DNA from: Notoacmeibacter sp. MSK16QG-6
GTDB taxonomy: Bacteria > Pseudomonadota > Alphaproteobacteria > Rhizobiales > Rhizobiaceae
Assembly: GCF_024158145.1 (NCBI RefSeq)
Contig: NZ_JAMYXM010000001.1
Coordinates: forward strand, 744,001-808,000
Reading direction: 5' to 3'
Length of the DNA stretch: 64,000 bases
Shown here piece by piece: positions 8,413-18,880 of the stretch (its first letter is position 1; the number at the start of each line of letters is the position of its first letter). The notes beneath the pieces are model-generated. The model was not told the origin of the DNA. It worked only from the letters and a program-made list of their open reading frames with translations, and made no database searches. Position numbers and translations under genes: made by a program.

Positions 8413-9918
8413 TCAGTCTTTGCCTGTCGCTTCGACAGGCATATCGGATGGCGGCGTTTGCGCTGCGCCCTCTATATCGAGACCTCCAGCCTCGGCCGGA
8501 GAACTTTCGGGTATTGGCCGAGCGGCGCCACTCTCTTCCCTGGCAGCATCGTCACCTTGGGCGTTATCATTGGCGGATGCGGCCAGGGCAGGCCCCACGA
8601 CAAGCAGCGACGGCTCGACGGACAATAGGCGTCTGGCCTCTTCATTAACCTCATCAAGTGTCACCGACCGAATCGTTTCTTCGCGAGTATCGATATAATC
8701 TATCGGCAAGCCGGCCAGTTGGAGGCCCAGCACCGTGCCCGCGATGGAGGCCGAGGAATCGAAGTTGGCTATGGCGTAAGCGCCCACCACAAAATTTTTC
8801 GCCGCGTCGAGTTCTTGCTGCGTGACCCCCGTTTCGGCGACCTTCTTCACCTCTCCGCGAATGATATCCAACGTTTCTGCTGCGCGGTCGGCACTGGTCG
8901 CCGTTCCGATACCCCAGGTGCTGGTATGATCGAAATTGGAAAGGTTCGAACCGACGCCATAGGCGAGGCCACGCTTTTCGCGCACCTCATCGTAGAGGCG
9001 CGAAGAAAAGGTTCCACCGCCCAGAATGTGGTTGGCGAGATAGGCCGCGAAGAAGCGCGGATCTTCCCGTTCTACACCGGGATACAGCAGCGATAGACGT
9101 GTTTGCGGCAGCGGATATTCATAGTGGACGACATGCCCGAATTTCGGCTCGAGGTCCGGCACGTCCTGAAGCTTGGCCTTTGCGGGGAGATCGCCGAATA
9201 TCTGGTCGAGCCGTTCGCCAAGCTTCTCCGCCGAGATTGCGCCAACAGCGGCAACCATCAGATTGTCGCGCGCGAACTGACTTTTATGGAAAGCGCGAAG
9301 ATCGTCGGCGGTCAGGCCAGCCATCGTTTCCTTTGTGCCGTCGCTATCGCGGGCATAGGCGTGATCGCCATATATTTCCTTTCGCCATTTGCGCCCGGCG
9401 ATCGTGTTGGGATCACGCTCCTCGGCGATCAGGCTCGTCAGGAACTGGCTCTTCATGCGCTTGACGGGTTCGTCGTCAAATCGAGGATCGTTCACCGCGA
9501 GCGTCAGAAGGCGGACCGCCTCATCCTCACGTTCGGCGAGCCAGGTCATGGAACCGGTTATTTCGTCGATACCGGCGGTGAAACCCATTTCCGCGCCAGA
9601 TACGTCAAGCGCGTCCTGGAAGGCCGCGCGATCCAGATCGCCGGCGCCTTCATCGAACAGGCCGGTCATCAGCTTGGCCAGACCGCCTTTGCCGTCCGGG
9701 TCTTGCGACGAGCCGCCTTTGAAGGCGAACTTCATCGAAACCAGCGGGACCGTGTAATCTTCCACCAGCCATGCCTTGATGCCGCCAGGCGACACGACTT
9801 CCTGAATTTTCACGGCTGCGCTGGCGGGACTGCCAAGAAGAAGCGCTGCGGCTGCAACAGCCACGACCGCAGTCTTTTGAATACTGATATTGAGCATCGC
9901 GATCATGGTTTTCTTCAT
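8413..9918 (-). CDS. M16 family peptidase-like protein lacking the zinc motif (partner subunit)
   Basis: A 501-residue secreted or periplasmic M16 homologue with an N-terminal signal-like segment (hydrophobic residues 16-33, ending in ASA). The region that should hold HxxEH reads [17 protein letters not shown], so the zinc ligands are missing. The C-terminal half keeps the [18 protein letters not shown] motif, which carries the Arg/Tyr substrate-binding pair of M16B heterodimers. This is the expected pattern of the non-catalytic subunit, pairing with the active M16 protein encoded just upstream; the ATG overlaps the upstream TGA by 4 bp (9915-9918). The tail from about residue 445 is acidic, Ala/Pro-rich and probably disordered. 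Confidence 0.9.
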   Translation of the reverse strand: MKKTMIAMLNISIQKTAVVAVAAAALLLGSPASAAVKIQEVVSPGGIKAWLVEDYTVPLVSMKFAFKGGSSQDPDGKGGLAKLMTGLFDEGAGDLDRAAFQDALDVSGAEMGFTAGIDEITGSMTWLAEREDEAVRLLTLAVNDPRFDDEPVKRMKSQFLTSLIAEERDPNTIAGRKWRKEIYGDHAYARDSDGTKETMAGLTADDLRAFHKSQFARDNLMVAAVGAISAEKLGERLDQIFGDLPAKAKLQDVPDLEPKFGHVVHYEYPLPQTRLSLLYPGVEREDPRFFAAYLANHILGGGTFSSRLYDEVREKRGLAYGVGSNLSNFDHTSTWGIGTATSADRAAETLDIIRGEVKKVAETGVTQQELDAAKNFVVGAYAIANFDSSASIAGTVLGLQLAGLPIDYIDTREETIRSVTLDEVNEEARRLLSVEPSLLVVGPALAASANDNAQGDDAAREESGAARPIPESSPAEAGGLDIEGAAQTPPSDMPVEATGKD

Positions 9919-11408
9919 TTGACCTGCTCCACGGCCGTCAGGCCCTGTTCGCTATCCATGGACGGCTCGACATTGTCGTTTGCCGCGCCGGCTGCCTGGG
10001 GATCAGCGTCGGTCGCCTGCTCCTTCGGCGGCAGCAGATAGGCTGTCGTCGCACGATCTTCGTCGAGCCAACGCGTCGCAGCCGCTTTCACCTGATCGCT
10101 GGTGACGGCGCGAATGTGCCCTGCCCACTCATTGACGTCCTCCACCTTTCCGCCGGTTGCGAGCAACGAGCCGTAAATCCTGGCCATGGTGGCCTGGCTA
10201 TCCCGAGCAAAAATCAGCGATTTAATCGAGCGGTTCTTCGCCTTGGTCAGTTCGTCATCCGATACGCCGTCTTTCGCGATGCGATCGATCTCTTCGCGAA
10301 TTGCCCGCTGCATGATGTCGATATCGCCAGAGCCTCGCGGAGAGCCCCAAACGGTGAACGAGCCATCATCCCAGGCTGAAGCGTCGTAGGATGCGCCGAC
10401 GCTCTGAGCGATGGAATCATCCACGACAAGCCGCTCATAGAGCCGGGACCGAACGCCGCCGCCCAAAACTTCTGCCAGCATTTCGAGAGCCGCCGTCTCT
10501 GCCTGATCTCTTGCCGTGTGGTAGCTTGGCGTGATCCATTCCGAATAAAAGGACGGAACGCTCACCCTTTCATCACGAAGTGTGACCGAACGCGCCGTGT
10601 TCTGCTCCGGCTCCTGAGGGCGGGCGCGCGGCGGCAGTTTCGGGCCGCGTGGCACCTTGCCGTACGTGTCTTCGGCCATTGCCCGCACGTTTTCAGCGGT
10701 AACGTCGCCCGTCACCACGAGAACCGCATTGTTCGGCGCATAGTACCGCGTGTAGAAATCGATGGCGTCTTCGCGATTGAGCTGCTCCATTTCGTGCTTC
10801 CAGCCGATCACCGGAATGCCATAGGGGCTATTCTGCCAGAGCGTAGCCGAATGCTCTTCGCGAAGAAGGGCGGAAGGGCTGTTCTCCACCCGGCTGTTGC
10901 GTTCCTCGAGGATCACGGCGCGCTCGGGGCCGATCACAGCGTCAGTCAGGACCAGATTGACCATCCGGTCGGCCTCAAACGCCATCATCTCTTTCAGCGC
11001 CGAGGGTGGAATCTGCTGATAATAGGCGGTGTAATCGTAGGAGGTGAAAGCGTTCTCCTCGCCTCCGATTTCTGCGACGGCTTGCGAGAAAGCGCCAGCG
11101 GGGTGCTTTTTCGTACCCTTGAACATCAGATGCTCGAAGAAATGCGCTATGCCGCTCTTGCCGGGCGCCTCATCGGCGCTGCCGATCTTGTACCAGAGCA
11201 TATGGGTGACGACCGGAGCACGGCGGTCGGGGACGACAACGATCTCCAGCCCGTTATCCAGCGTGAAATGGCTGACGTTCGGCACCTCATCATAGGCTGT
11301 GTTGGCTTCGACCGTTCCGCCCGTCGAGGCCTCGGTCGCCAGCGCCGCGCCACCGGCAGGAAACAACAGCGAAAATGCCAGAAGGCTGATTGCCAGAGAT
11401 TTGGCCAT
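9915..11408 (-). CDS. M16 family zinc metallopeptidase (catalytic subunit)
   Basis: The 497-residue protein begins with a signal peptide (residues 1-24, ending AALA), so it acts in the periplasm. The inverted zinc motif HFFEH is at residues 89-93 and the downstream glutamate ligand lies in the EERNSR region near 167-172, giving a complete M16 active site. Bacterial M16B proteases work as heterodimers of an active and an inactive chain; the inactive chain follows with a 4-bp overlap. Processing of periplasmic or envelope peptides is a reasonable expectation, but the substrate is unknown. Confidence 0.92.
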   Translation of the reverse strand: MAKSLAISLLAFSLLFPAGGAALATEASTGGTVEANTAYDEVPNVSHFTLDNGLEIVVVPDRRAPVVTHMLWYKIGSADEAPGKSGIAHFFEHLMFKGTKKHPAGAFSQAVAEIGGEENAFTSYDYTAYYQQIPPSALKEMMAFEADRMVNLVLTDAVIGPERAVILEERNSRVENSPSALLREEHSATLWQNSPYGIPVIGWKHEMEQLNREDAIDFYTRYYAPNNAVLVVTGDVTAENVRAMAEDTYGKVPRGPKLPPRARPQEPEQNTARSVTLRDERVSVPSFYSEWITPSYHTARDQAETAALEMLAEVLGGGVRSRLYERLVVDDSIAQSVGASYDASAWDDGSFTVWGSPRGSGDIDIMQRAIREEIDRIAKDGVSDDELTKAKNRSIKSLIFARDSQATMARIYGSLLATGGKVEDVNEWAGHIRAVTSDQVKAAATRWLDEDRATTAYLLPPKEQATDADPQAAGAANDNVEPSMDSEQGLTAVEQVK

Positions 11409-11501
11409 ACGATCACCCGAATTACCTATCGTTGGACAGCCAGATAGGCCGTTCGATTGAGGCGGAAACGCGCCGAGCGGATGAAAAGATCGTAAGGACA
11501 G

Positions 11502-12059
11502 TTAAGAATGCGGTCTCAAAAAACGCAGAATACTGTCCCCCATGCGGCGTTCGTCTTCCAGGAGGAACCCCGACGGCAGCGAAAAAGTCGCATCGGCCGC
11601 CTCCTCGAGAACACAGAAGGCGCCCGGCGCGAGCCAGCCGCCGGACAGCGCGGCTGCAAGCGCCTTTTCTCCAAAATCCTTTCGATAAGGCGGATCGGCA
11701 AAAACAATCTGGAACGGTTTCATGGTGCCGACGTCACCGATCCGCGTCGCATCGCGGCGGAAGATTTTCGTGCGCCCGGTTAGACCCAGCAGCTCGACAT
11801 TCGAGCGGATCGTCGCACGAGCAGCGCCAGAATCCTCGACAAAAAGAGCGAATTCCGCGCCGCGCGACATTGCTTCCAGACCGAGAGCGCCGGTTCCTGC
11901 AAAGAGATCGAGTACGCGCGCTCCATTCAAATCCACATCATCGCGATGGGCGAGAATATTGAAAAGCGATTCGCGCATACGGTCTGTCGTCGGCCGCGTC
12001 GCGTCGGATGGCGGGTTTTTCAGAGACCGTCCGCGATATGAGCCACCGACAATTCGCAT
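11502..12059 (-). CDS. rsmD: 16S rRNA (guanine(966)-N(2))-methyltransferase RsmD
   Basis: RsmD methylates N2 of G966 in the 30S subunit using S-adenosylmethionine. The 185-residue length is normal. The SAM-binding loop DLFAGTGALG is at residues 51-60 and the catalytic DPPY at 122-125 (FADPPYRKDFG). The N-terminus [11 protein letters not shown] is characteristic. It overlaps the stop of the upstream pseudouridine synthase gene by one base (TGATG arrangement), so the two RNA-modifying enzymes are translationally coupled. Confidence 0.95.
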   Translation of the reverse strand: MRIVGGSYRGRSLKNPPSDATRPTTDRMRESLFNILAHRDDVDLNGARVLDLFAGTGALGLEAMSRGAEFALFVEDSGAARATIRSNVELLGLTGRTKIFRRDATRIGDVGTMKPFQIVFADPPYRKDFGEKALAAALSGGWLAPGAFCVLEEAADATFSLPSGFLLEDERRMGDSILRFLRPHS

Positions 12060-13720
12060 CAGGGCTTGCGACCGCCACCTCGTGGCTTACCGCCGCGCGG
12101 GCCACCACCTCTCGGTCCGCCACCTGGTCTGTCACTGCGTGGTTTGCCGCCCTGGGGCTTGCGGCCACCCGGCTTGCGCGTATCAGGCCCGCGCCCCTCG
12201 GATTTGCGACCATCGGGTCGTCCGTCATGGTTCTGCTGTGCAGATCGTTGCGGCTGTCCGCTATCGCGCGGAGGACGGCCCTGACCTGAGGGTCCGTCCG
12301 AGCGGCGGTCGCCCTTGTCACGTTCGCCCGTGCGTGCGCTTCGGTCCCGCGCTGCAGCCCCCCCGGCGCGCTTGTCGTCACGGGCAGGACGCGCAGGACG
12401 GCCCGGTGCCCGACGACGTGCACCCTTTTCATCGTCTTCGTCGCGCTGGAACGTGGCAGCCTTGTTAGCGTCGCGAATTCTGGCCCGCTCCTTTTCTTTT
12501 TTGGTCAGAGGGCGCGCGCCTTCCGCCAACCAGACATGGGTGTTGCGCTGTCTCGAACGCAGCGGTTCATAGTCGTTCGTCCCCGTTTTTTGGTCGTCCT
12601 TCGTATCCTTTCGGTCGCGCCCCGTGCTTCTCACCCAGCCATCGTCTCGCGAAGTGGACAACCGGTCGAGCGCATCGTTGCGAACGTCCTCCCTGTCGCG
12701 ACGCCCTCGTGGCTTGCCGTCCCCCTCGTCGGTTTTGCGTTCGGCGCGCACCGCCTTGTTGCTGAAGGCGTTCAGAATCGGCGCTTCGAAATCAGCGCCC
12801 GATTCCTCGATCAGCTTGACCCCCAACTGGTCGCGGAGCGTCCGCCCCTTCAGTTCACGAACGGCCCGTTCGGGCAGGTCGACGAGTTGGAACGGGCCAT
12901 AGGAAATGCGGATGAGGCGCGTCACTTCCAAGCCAAGCGCACCCATGATGTTTTTCACTTCGCGGTTCTTGCCTTCTCGGAGACCCACCTCCAGCCAGGC
13001 ATTCGACCCTTGCGTCCGCTCCAGCGAGGCCTCGACGCCACCATAGAAGACGCCATCGACCGCGATGCCGTCCTTCAACTCGGCCAGGCGCTTTTCATCG
13101 ACCTTGCCATGAACGCGGACGCGATAACGGCGCAGCCAGCCCGTCGACGGCAATTCCAGCGTACGCGCCAGGCCGCCATCATTTGTCAGCAGCAACAGCC
13201 CTTCAGTGTTGATATCGAGCCGACCCACCGAGACCACGCGAGGCATGTCCTCTGGCAGGGCGTCGAAAACCGTTGGCCGGCCTTCTGGATCGCGATTGGT
13301 GGTGACCAGACCGGCAGGCTTATGAAAGAGCCAGAGTCGGGTGCGCTCTTTCTGCGGGATCGGTTCGCCGTCGAGCGTGATATTGTCGCCGGGCATCACG
13401 TTGAAGGCAGGGCTGTCCAACACCTTGCCGTTGACCGCAACACGTCCAGCCTCGACAAGCGTTTCCGCCTCCCGGCGCGAGGCAAGCCCGGCACGCGCCA
13501 AACGCTTGGCGATACGCTCGCCCTCCGCCATGCGCTGCTGCACACGATCGGTTCTGTCGCGCGGGCTTTTTGAGCGCGATCGGTCGGCAAGGCCAGCATC
13601 GCCCTCACGTGGGCCGCGAGAGACCTTTGCGCCATCACGGTCGCCTCGTCGATCACTCGGCGGACTGCCACGTCGTTCACCCTTTCGGTCTGGGCGTTTA
13701 TTATCGTTTTTATCGCTCAT
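12059..13720 (-). CDS. RsuA/RluB-family rRNA pseudouridine synthase with a long basic disordered tail
   Basis: The 553-residue protein has an S4 RNA-binding domain (about residues 68-115, [18 protein letters not shown]) and an RsuA/RluB catalytic domain whose motif [11 protein letters not shown] at 166-176 contains the catalytic Asp169. It probably isomerises a uridine in 23S rRNA, as RluB does; the exact site is not established. It is about twice the size of E. coli RluB because of a charged N-terminal 60 residues and a C-terminal region from about residue 310 that is Arg/Lys/Asp/Gly-rich and ends in repeated GGxPRGG units like eukaryotic RGG boxes. Start ATG 13720; divergent from tadA. Confidence 0.88.
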   Translation of the reverse strand: MSDKNDNKRPDRKGERRGSPPSDRRGDRDGAKVSRGPREGDAGLADRSRSKSPRDRTDRVQQRMAEGERIAKRLARAGLASRREAETLVEAGRVAVNGKVLDSPAFNVMPGDNITLDGEPIPQKERTRLWLFHKPAGLVTTNRDPEGRPTVFDALPEDMPRVVSVGRLDINTEGLLLLTNDGGLARTLELPSTGWLRRYRVRVHGKVDEKRLAELKDGIAVDGVFYGGVEASLERTQGSNAWLEVGLREGKNREVKNIMGALGLEVTRLIRISYGPFQLVDLPERAVRELKGRTLRDQLGVKLIEESGADFEAPILNAFSNKAVRAERKTDEGDGKPRGRRDREDVRNDALDRLSTSRDDGWVRSTGRDRKDTKDDQKTGTNDYEPLRSRQRNTHVWLAEGARPLTKKEKERARIRDANKAATFQRDEDDEKGARRRAPGRPARPARDDKRAGGAAARDRSARTGERDKGDRRSDGPSGQGRPPRDSGQPQRSAQQNHDGRPDGRKSEGRGPDTRKPGGRKPQGGKPRSDRPGGGPRGGGPRGGKPRGGGRKP

Positions 13721-13850
13721 CCGCGGGCGGACCTTTTGTAAATGCAGTTTTCAATCGATGGTCATGTTTGATCGGACACCCCGATCAGCGGCTTCTCGGC
13801 AAAACGCAAACGCTCTAGCAGGAAGGCGTGCCATCCACTAGAGGCGGTGT

Positions 13851-14318
13851 ATGGACAGGACAATCAAAAACGAAAGCCCAATGGGGCGCGCACTGGACGA
13901 AGCGCGCCGTGCAGGTTTGCGCGGCGAAGTGCCGATTGGAGCCTGCCTCGTCTTGAACGGGACCATCGTCGCATCCGCTGGCAACGAAACGCGGGCGACC
14001 AACGATCCGACCGCTCATGCAGAGGTCGTCGTGATCCGGCGCGCATGCGCGCAACTCGGACAGGAGCGGCTTTCCGGCGCCGATCTGTATGTTACGCTGG
14101 AACCCTGCCCGATGTGCGCGGCCGCGATTTCGTTCGCGCGCATATCGCGGCTTTATTACGGCGCACAGGATCCAAAGGGTGGTGCGGTGGAAAGCGGTCC
14201 GGCCTACTTCCAGTCCGCCATCTGCCACCACGCGCCGGAGGTCTATTCCGGCCTTTCAGAAGCCGAAAGCGCCGAGATGCTGCGCAGGTTCTTTGCGGAA
14301 CGTCGCGACGGGTCTTGA
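13851..14318 (+). CDS. tadA: tRNA adenosine(34) deaminase TadA
   Basis: This 155-residue cytidine-deaminase-fold enzyme has the zinc motif HAE at residues 56-58 (His56 ligand, Glu58 proton shuttle) and PCPMC at 85-89 (two Cys ligands). The N-terminal segment GEVPIGACLV is typical of TadA, which converts A34 to inosine in tRNA-Arg(ACG). The length agrees with TadA. Other nucleoside deaminases (guanine or cytosine) share the zinc motifs, but the PIGACLV and ARISRLYYGAQDPKGGA segments favour TadA. ATG at 13851 is preceded by an AGGCGG-like site. The gene is divergent from the pseudouridine synthase. Confidence 0.9.
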   Translation: MDRTIKNESPMGRALDEARRAGLRGEVPIGACLVLNGTIVASAGNETRATNDPTAHAEVVVIRRACAQLGQERLSGADLYVTLEPCPMCAAAISFARISRLYYGAQDPKGGAVESGPAYFQSAICHHAPEVYSGLSEAESAEMLRRFFAERRDGS

Positions 14319-14330
14319 AGGTTTAGCCGA

Positions 14331-14969
14331 TCAGAAGAAGATGAACCGCTTCTTCTTTTTGACGCCGGCTTCCTTGGCCAGGCGAGCGGCTTTTGCCTTC
14401 TCGTCTTCACCCAATTCACCTGTCGGGGCGCTGTCGGCCGGTACGCGGTAATCCGTCGGCGGCTCCGACAGGAAGCGGCGCTGATCGGCATCGCCGACCG
14501 ACGCAATACGTTTGCGACGCTGATATTCAGCGCGCTGCGCCTTCATTCGCTCCAGCCGCTCAGGATTGGAACTGGCGTCGATCTTCGCATCAGTGGAGGC
14601 GTAACGCGGCCCGGCCACAACGGGACGGAAATTGACGTCATCGCGATTTTCGGTGGCGTAATCGCGGTAACGCTTGCGGCGTTCTTCGGGCGACTCCACC
14701 CAGTCCGCGGACTGGGTCGCGTCCTGCTGCGGCGCGGGCAGCGCGCCGTTTGCAGCGAGCGCGGGCGGCGTCACGAGTTCCGGGCGCGGCTGATAGGCAA
14801 TCGGCTCACCCTTCTTCGGCGTCAGATCGACCATCGAGGTGACGTCTTCAAGCAATTGCACATTGGCGCCCTTGCCGGTGCCGTAGGTCGGGCCCTGAAG
14901 GCCGCAGCCGGCGAGCGCCGCCAGCGCGGCCAGCGCCGCTATCGCTCTCACGGATGAGAAATGGTTCAT
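14331..14969 (-). CDS. putative outer-membrane lipoprotein
   Basis: Starting at ATG 14969 the 212-residue product has a lipoprotein signal peptide: charged MNHFSSVR, an Ala/Leu-rich core and the lipobox LAGC with Cys at about residue 22. After the Cys it reads GLQGPTYGTGKG, then PRPELVTPP and LPAPQ, a Pro-rich pattern reminiscent of BamC/BamF-type assembly lipoproteins. The central part is charged and probably extended, and the end is Lys/Phe-rich (KKKKRFIFF). Similar lipoproteins are encoded near ileS in other Hyphomicrobiales. A longer frame to 15119 lacks a signal at its start and is rejected. Function is unproven; a BAM accessory role is only a guess. Confidence 0.7.
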   Translation of the reverse strand: MNHFSSVRAIAALAALAALAGCGLQGPTYGTGKGANVQLLEDVTSMVDLTPKKGEPIAYQPRPELVTPPALAANGALPAPQQDATQSADWVESPEERRKRYRDYATENRDDVNFRPVVAGPRYASTDAKIDASSNPERLERMKAQRAEYQRRKRIASVGDADQRRFLSEPPTDYRVPADSAPTGELGEDEKAKAARLAKEAGVKKKKRFIFF

Positions 14970-15128
14970 CGATTGTCCCTCGGTTCCCCAAGCGTCTGCC
15001 GCAAAAGACGCCATATACTGCATGTTCCCCTGACGGAACAATCCGGCAAGATCATGTCGAAGGAAAGAGCGGCGCCTATTGCGCCACACTTCCAGCTTGC
15101 AGCTGTGGCACGGATGCAACGGCCTGCA

Positions 15129-18110
15129 TCAGGCCGTCAGCCGTCCGGCTGCCTTCAGTTCGCGTAGCGCATCGGCATCGCGCGGCGTGACGTCCGGATA
15201 GTCGGCATCCGATCCGACCTCGGGCGATACCTTCCACGACCGCGCGCATTTGCGGCCTTCAGCAAGCGCCGGGACCACGCCGACACCCGTTACTTCCACC
15301 ATACGAAATGCCGCTTCTGGCACTTCGTCGGTCGAAATCACGATATCGCTGGTGATGCAGATTTCCGCCATGTCGAGATAGGCAATGGCTTTGGACAGTT
15401 CCGTGTCCGTCACATACACGACAGGCGCTGCCTCAAGCGATGAGCCGATGCGCTTGTCTTTCCGTTCGATCTCCAGCGCGCCCGTCACCACACGGCGGAC
15501 CTGCCGAACCTTCTTCCATTTGGCGGCCAGTTCGTCGTCACGCCATTCGGCAGGGATGGTTGGAAACTGCTCCAGATGGACCGACACGCTATCGGGGTGC
15601 CGCGCTGCCCACGCCTCTTCGCAAGTGAAGCATAGCATGGGCGCAAGCCATTTCACGCAGGCATCGAACAGGGTACGCACGACCTGCAATGCGGCCAGCC
15701 GCCGGGTCGAAGAAGGCGCGTCGCAATAAAGCGCATCCTTGCGGATATCGAAGTAGAAAGCCGAAAGGTCCAGCACCATGAAGTCGGTCAGGGCACGGCT
15801 GATCCGTTTGAAGTCAAAATTGTCGTAGCCTTCGCGCACCAGCCGATCCAGTTCCGCCAGCCGATGCAGCATCAGCCGTTCGAGTTCCGGCATTTCCTCA
15901 ACCGGCATCTCGTGGCCCTCGTCATGGGCGAGTGTGCCGAGCATCCAGCGCGTGGTGTTGCGCACCTTGCGGTAGGTATCGATATTGGTCTGGATAATCG
16001 CCTTGCCGAGCCTCTGATCCTCCCAATAATCCGTCGTCATGACCCAGAGGCGCAGAATATCTGCGCCGGACTGCTGCATCACCTCCTGCGGCGTGACCGT
16101 ATTGCCGAGGCTCTTGGACATCTTGCGCCCATCCTCGGCCATGGTGAAGCCATGGGTGATCACCGCATCGTAAGGAGCGCGGCCGCGCGTGCCACAGCTT
16201 TCGAGCAGCGAGGAGTGGAACCAGCCGCGATGCTGGTCGGAGCCTTCCAGATAGATGTCGGCCGGCCATTTCATGTCGTCGCGATCTTCCAGCGTGAAGG
16301 TATGGGTCGAGCCAGAATCGAACCACACGTCCAGAATGTCGCGCACCATCTTCCAGTCTTCACCCGCGCGGTCACCCAGGAAACGCTCACGCGCGCCGTC
16401 AGCGAACCAAGCGTCGGCGCCCTCTGCCTCGAACGCTTCGAGAATGCGGGCGTTGACGTCCTCGTCCTTCAGTACTTCACCATCATCATTGGCAAAGACG
16501 CAGATCGGCACGCCCCAGGCACGCTGACGCGAGAGCACCCAATCGGGCCGGTCGGCGATCATGGCGCGAAGACGGTTCTGCCCTGCCGTCGGCACGAAAC
16601 GCGTGGCATCGATGGCAGCCAGTGCGCGAGTACGCAGGGTGTCTTCGCCATCGGGTTTCGCGCCCGAAAGACCGTAGCCGTCCAAATCCTTATCCATCGC
16701 CACGAACCATTGCGGCGTGTTGCGGAAGATGACCGGCTTCTTGGACCGCCAGCTATGCGGATAGGTGTGCTTCAGGCGGCCGCGTGCAAACAGCGCATTG
16801 GCCTCGATCAGCGCCGCGATAACCGATTTGTTGGCGTCGCCCTTCTTGCCCTTGTCATCGATGACGCGCGCCGGGCCGCCCTCGCGATCCGGGCCGAAGC
16901 CCGGCGCGTCCTTGGTGTAGTAGCCAGCATCGTCGACGGGGAACGGGATCTCGGTCGGCACGCCGCGCGCTTCCAGTTCGGCCCTACCGTCCATCCAGGC
17001 GTCGAAGTCTTCGCGGCCATGGGATGGCGCGGTGTGGACGAAGCCCGTACCCGCATCGTCGGTGACATGATCGCCGGCGAGAAGCGGAACGGGGAAATCA
17101 TAGCCGAGGTCGGCGAGTGGATGCGCGCAGGTCATGCCCAGCAGAGCTTGAGGCTTTACGTCGCGCAGGCGTTCGAAGCCAAGCTTGGCCTTGGAGAAGC
17201 TTTCCTCCGCCAGCGCATCGGCGAAGATCAGCTTCTCGCCCTGCTGCGGACCGAAATCATTCTCGGCGCTCGTGACTTCGTAAAGGCCATAAGAAATCCG
17301 GTCTGAATATGCGATGGCGCGGTTACCGGGGATTGTCCAAGGTGTGGTCGTCCAGATAACCACAGCGGCTCCACGGAAATCGTCCGGATTATCGCCGCCT
17401 TCCCCAACGGTTCCACCGGCAGATGAAACCGGAAACTTCACCCAGATCGTATCGGATTCGTAGTCCTGATATTCGACCTCGGCTTCGGCCAGGGCGGTGC
17501 GCTCGACAACGGACCACATGATCGGCTTGGAGCCGCGATATAGCTGGCCGCTCATTGCGAATTTCAGCAATTCGCCAGCGATGCGCGCCTCGGCGTGATA
17601 GTTCATCGTGGTGTAGGGCTTGTCGAAATCGCCGACGACGCCGAGCCGCTTGAACTCCTCAGTCTGCACCTCGATCCAGTGCGCGGCGAAATCACGGCAT
17701 TCCTTACGGAATTCGTTGATAGGCACTTCGTCCTTGTTCTTGCCCTTGGCGCGGTACTGCTCCTCGATCTTCCATTCGATCGGCAGGCCGTGGCAGTCCC
17801 ATCCCGGCACATAGTTGGAATTGTATCCGCGCATCTGGAAGGAGCGCGTGATGACGTCCTTCAAAATCTTGTTCAGTGCGTGGCCGATATGGATGTTGCC
17901 ATTGGCGTAGGGCGGCCCGTCATGCAGCACGTGCAACGGACGTTCTTTGCCGTCCTCGCGCAGCTTTTTATAAAGATCGATCTCGTTCCAGCGCGCAACG
18001 ATCTCCGGCTCCTTTTTCGGCAGCCCGCCCCGCATGGGAAAATCGGTCTGCGGCAGGAACAGGGTTTTGGAATAATCGATACCGGTTTCAGTCTTGGTGT
18101 CTTCGGTCAT
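15129..18110 (-). CDS. ileS: isoleucyl-tRNA synthetase
   Basis: IleS charges tRNA-Ile and edits misactivated valine. The 993-residue protein has the class I signature HIGH at residues 74-77 ([15 protein letters not shown]), the KMSKS loop at about residue 660, and an editing insertion between them. The C-terminal region that forms a zinc finger in E. coli IleS is degenerate: one cysteine (RKCARSW) remains and the CxRC pair is replaced by a TPRD sequence, which I recall as usual for Hyphomicrobiales. Start ATG 18110. Downstream (15128 to 14970) there is no lspA, which often follows ileS. Confidence 0.97.
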   Translation of the reverse strand: MTEDTKTETGIDYSKTLFLPQTDFPMRGGLPKKEPEIVARWNEIDLYKKLREDGKERPLHVLHDGPPYANGNIHIGHALNKILKDVITRSFQMRGYNSNYVPGWDCHGLPIEWKIEEQYRAKGKNKDEVPINEFRKECRDFAAHWIEVQTEEFKRLGVVGDFDKPYTTMNYHAEARIAGELLKFAMSGQLYRGSKPIMWSVVERTALAEAEVEYQDYESDTIWVKFPVSSAGGTVGEGGDNPDDFRGAAVVIWTTTPWTIPGNRAIAYSDRISYGLYEVTSAENDFGPQQGEKLIFADALAEESFSKAKLGFERLRDVKPQALLGMTCAHPLADLGYDFPVPLLAGDHVTDDAGTGFVHTAPSHGREDFDAWMDGRAELEARGVPTEIPFPVDDAGYYTKDAPGFGPDREGGPARVIDDKGKKGDANKSVIAALIEANALFARGRLKHTYPHSWRSKKPVIFRNTPQWFVAMDKDLDGYGLSGAKPDGEDTLRTRALAAIDATRFVPTAGQNRLRAMIADRPDWVLSRQRAWGVPICVFANDDGEVLKDEDVNARILEAFEAEGADAWFADGARERFLGDRAGEDWKMVRDILDVWFDSGSTHTFTLEDRDDMKWPADIYLEGSDQHRGWFHSSLLESCGTRGRAPYDAVITHGFTMAEDGRKMSKSLGNTVTPQEVMQQSGADILRLWVMTTDYWEDQRLGKAIIQTNIDTYRKVRNTTRWMLGTLAHDEGHEMPVEEMPELERLMLHRLAELDRLVREGYDNFDFKRISRALTDFMVLDLSAFYFDIRKDALYCDAPSSTRRLAALQVVRTLFDACVKWLAPMLCFTCEEAWAARHPDSVSVHLEQFPTIPAEWRDDELAAKWKKVRQVRRVVTGALEIERKDKRIGSSLEAAPVVYVTDTELSKAIAYLDMAEICITSDIVISTDEVPEAAFRMVEVTGVGVVPALAEGRKCARSWKVSPEVGSDADYPDVTPRDADALRELKAAGRLTA

Positions 18111-18412
18111 AAGGTCGGATCAGCCTGAGCGCGGCGAAAAAGATGAAGCGCACGCGCCATTGGTAGGAAACTCACGCGGCGCCAGAACAGGTTTGCCGCA
18201 AGCGAAACATCCCGGACCTTCGTGCGCGTATTCACGCGCAGGCGAAGGCCGGGCGGCTAATTCGTATGCCGGCGAAAGCCGGAGGGAGGAGCCGTTCCGT
18301 CATGGCCGCGCTTCTAGCGGAAGGCGCGCGAGGTGGGAAGGGGGTTGCATTTTTCCCTCCCGATGGTTCATACCAAGTAGAACAGACCTGTTACTGGACA
18401 TAAATCTTTCGA
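18111..18412. other. intergenic region between ileS and an A+T-rich orphan gene
   Basis: About 300 bp without a convincing gene. It must hold the ileS promoter (reading left), which I could not place. It contains a perfect small hairpin CCGGC-GAAA-GCCGG at 18269-18282 and, some 30 bp before it, a related imperfect copy around 18238-18252, so this may be a decayed REP-like element. Base composition falls sharply from about 18395 onward, marking the left border of the A+T-rich segment. Confidence 0.5.
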
Positions 18413-18826
18413 ATGACAAGAAAAATAAAATTTCTATCAAAAACTGCAATAATAATATTTCCACTAATTGCCATTATTTTCGTATTTTTTGTAGAACCGA
18501 TGAGGCTTGCACTTCCCTATCGATATTGGCTGATGCCGTATAACGAGAATTTTTGGCTTGAGAGACAAGGTTTTATAGAAGGGTCAGTCTGCCTTAAGGT
18601 AGACCTATCTCCATCGGAGGCAGAGAGCTTTGTTTCGGCTAAGTTTGCCTCTCGCCCTAAATATCAGTCGAAAGAATATCACAATCTTTTCTGTCGCAGG
18701 AAGGGCTGGCCTCGAAAATTTTCGACAGAGCCATTGGCCGTGGAGACTGGCGAGCATGGTTGGGTCGAGAGTCACAGTGCCGCATTTTATGAAGATGGCC
18801 ATTTGTATTTTTGGTCGGCATTTTAA
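18413..18826 (+). CDS. hypothetical membrane-anchored protein, A+T-rich orphan
   Basis: A 137-residue product I do not recognise. It begins with basic residues and one strongly hydrophobic helix (about residues 11-27, IIIFPLIAIIFVFFV), so it is probably anchored with the remaining 110 residues outside the cytoplasm. The rest is rich in aromatic residues and has two cysteines (SVCLKV and LFCRRKG) that could pair in the periplasm. G+C by hand count over 18421-18840 is about 41%, against roughly 60-65% around it, and codon use is correspondingly A/T-rich. It interrupts the usual ribF-ileS adjacency, which argues for acquisition by transfer. The ribosome-binding site is weak, so expression is uncertain. 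Confidence 0.55.
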   Translation: MTRKIKFLSKTAIIIFPLIAIIFVFFVEPMRLALPYRYWLMPYNENFWLERQGFIEGSVCLKVDLSPSEAESFVSAKFASRPKYQSKEYHNLFCRRKGWPRKFSTEPLAVETGEHGWVESHSAAFYEDGHLYFWSAF

Positions 18827-18880
18827 TAGTCTAAATAATAAGACTGAGGACAAGTTTGGCCAGCTGTCATATGTCTGCCT

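Noticed and set aside
15864-17306. A 480-codon plus-strand open frame opposite ileS
   Set aside because: It is fully antisense to a clear isoleucyl-tRNA synthetase and its residues match no family; long antisense frames are expected in G+C-rich genes.
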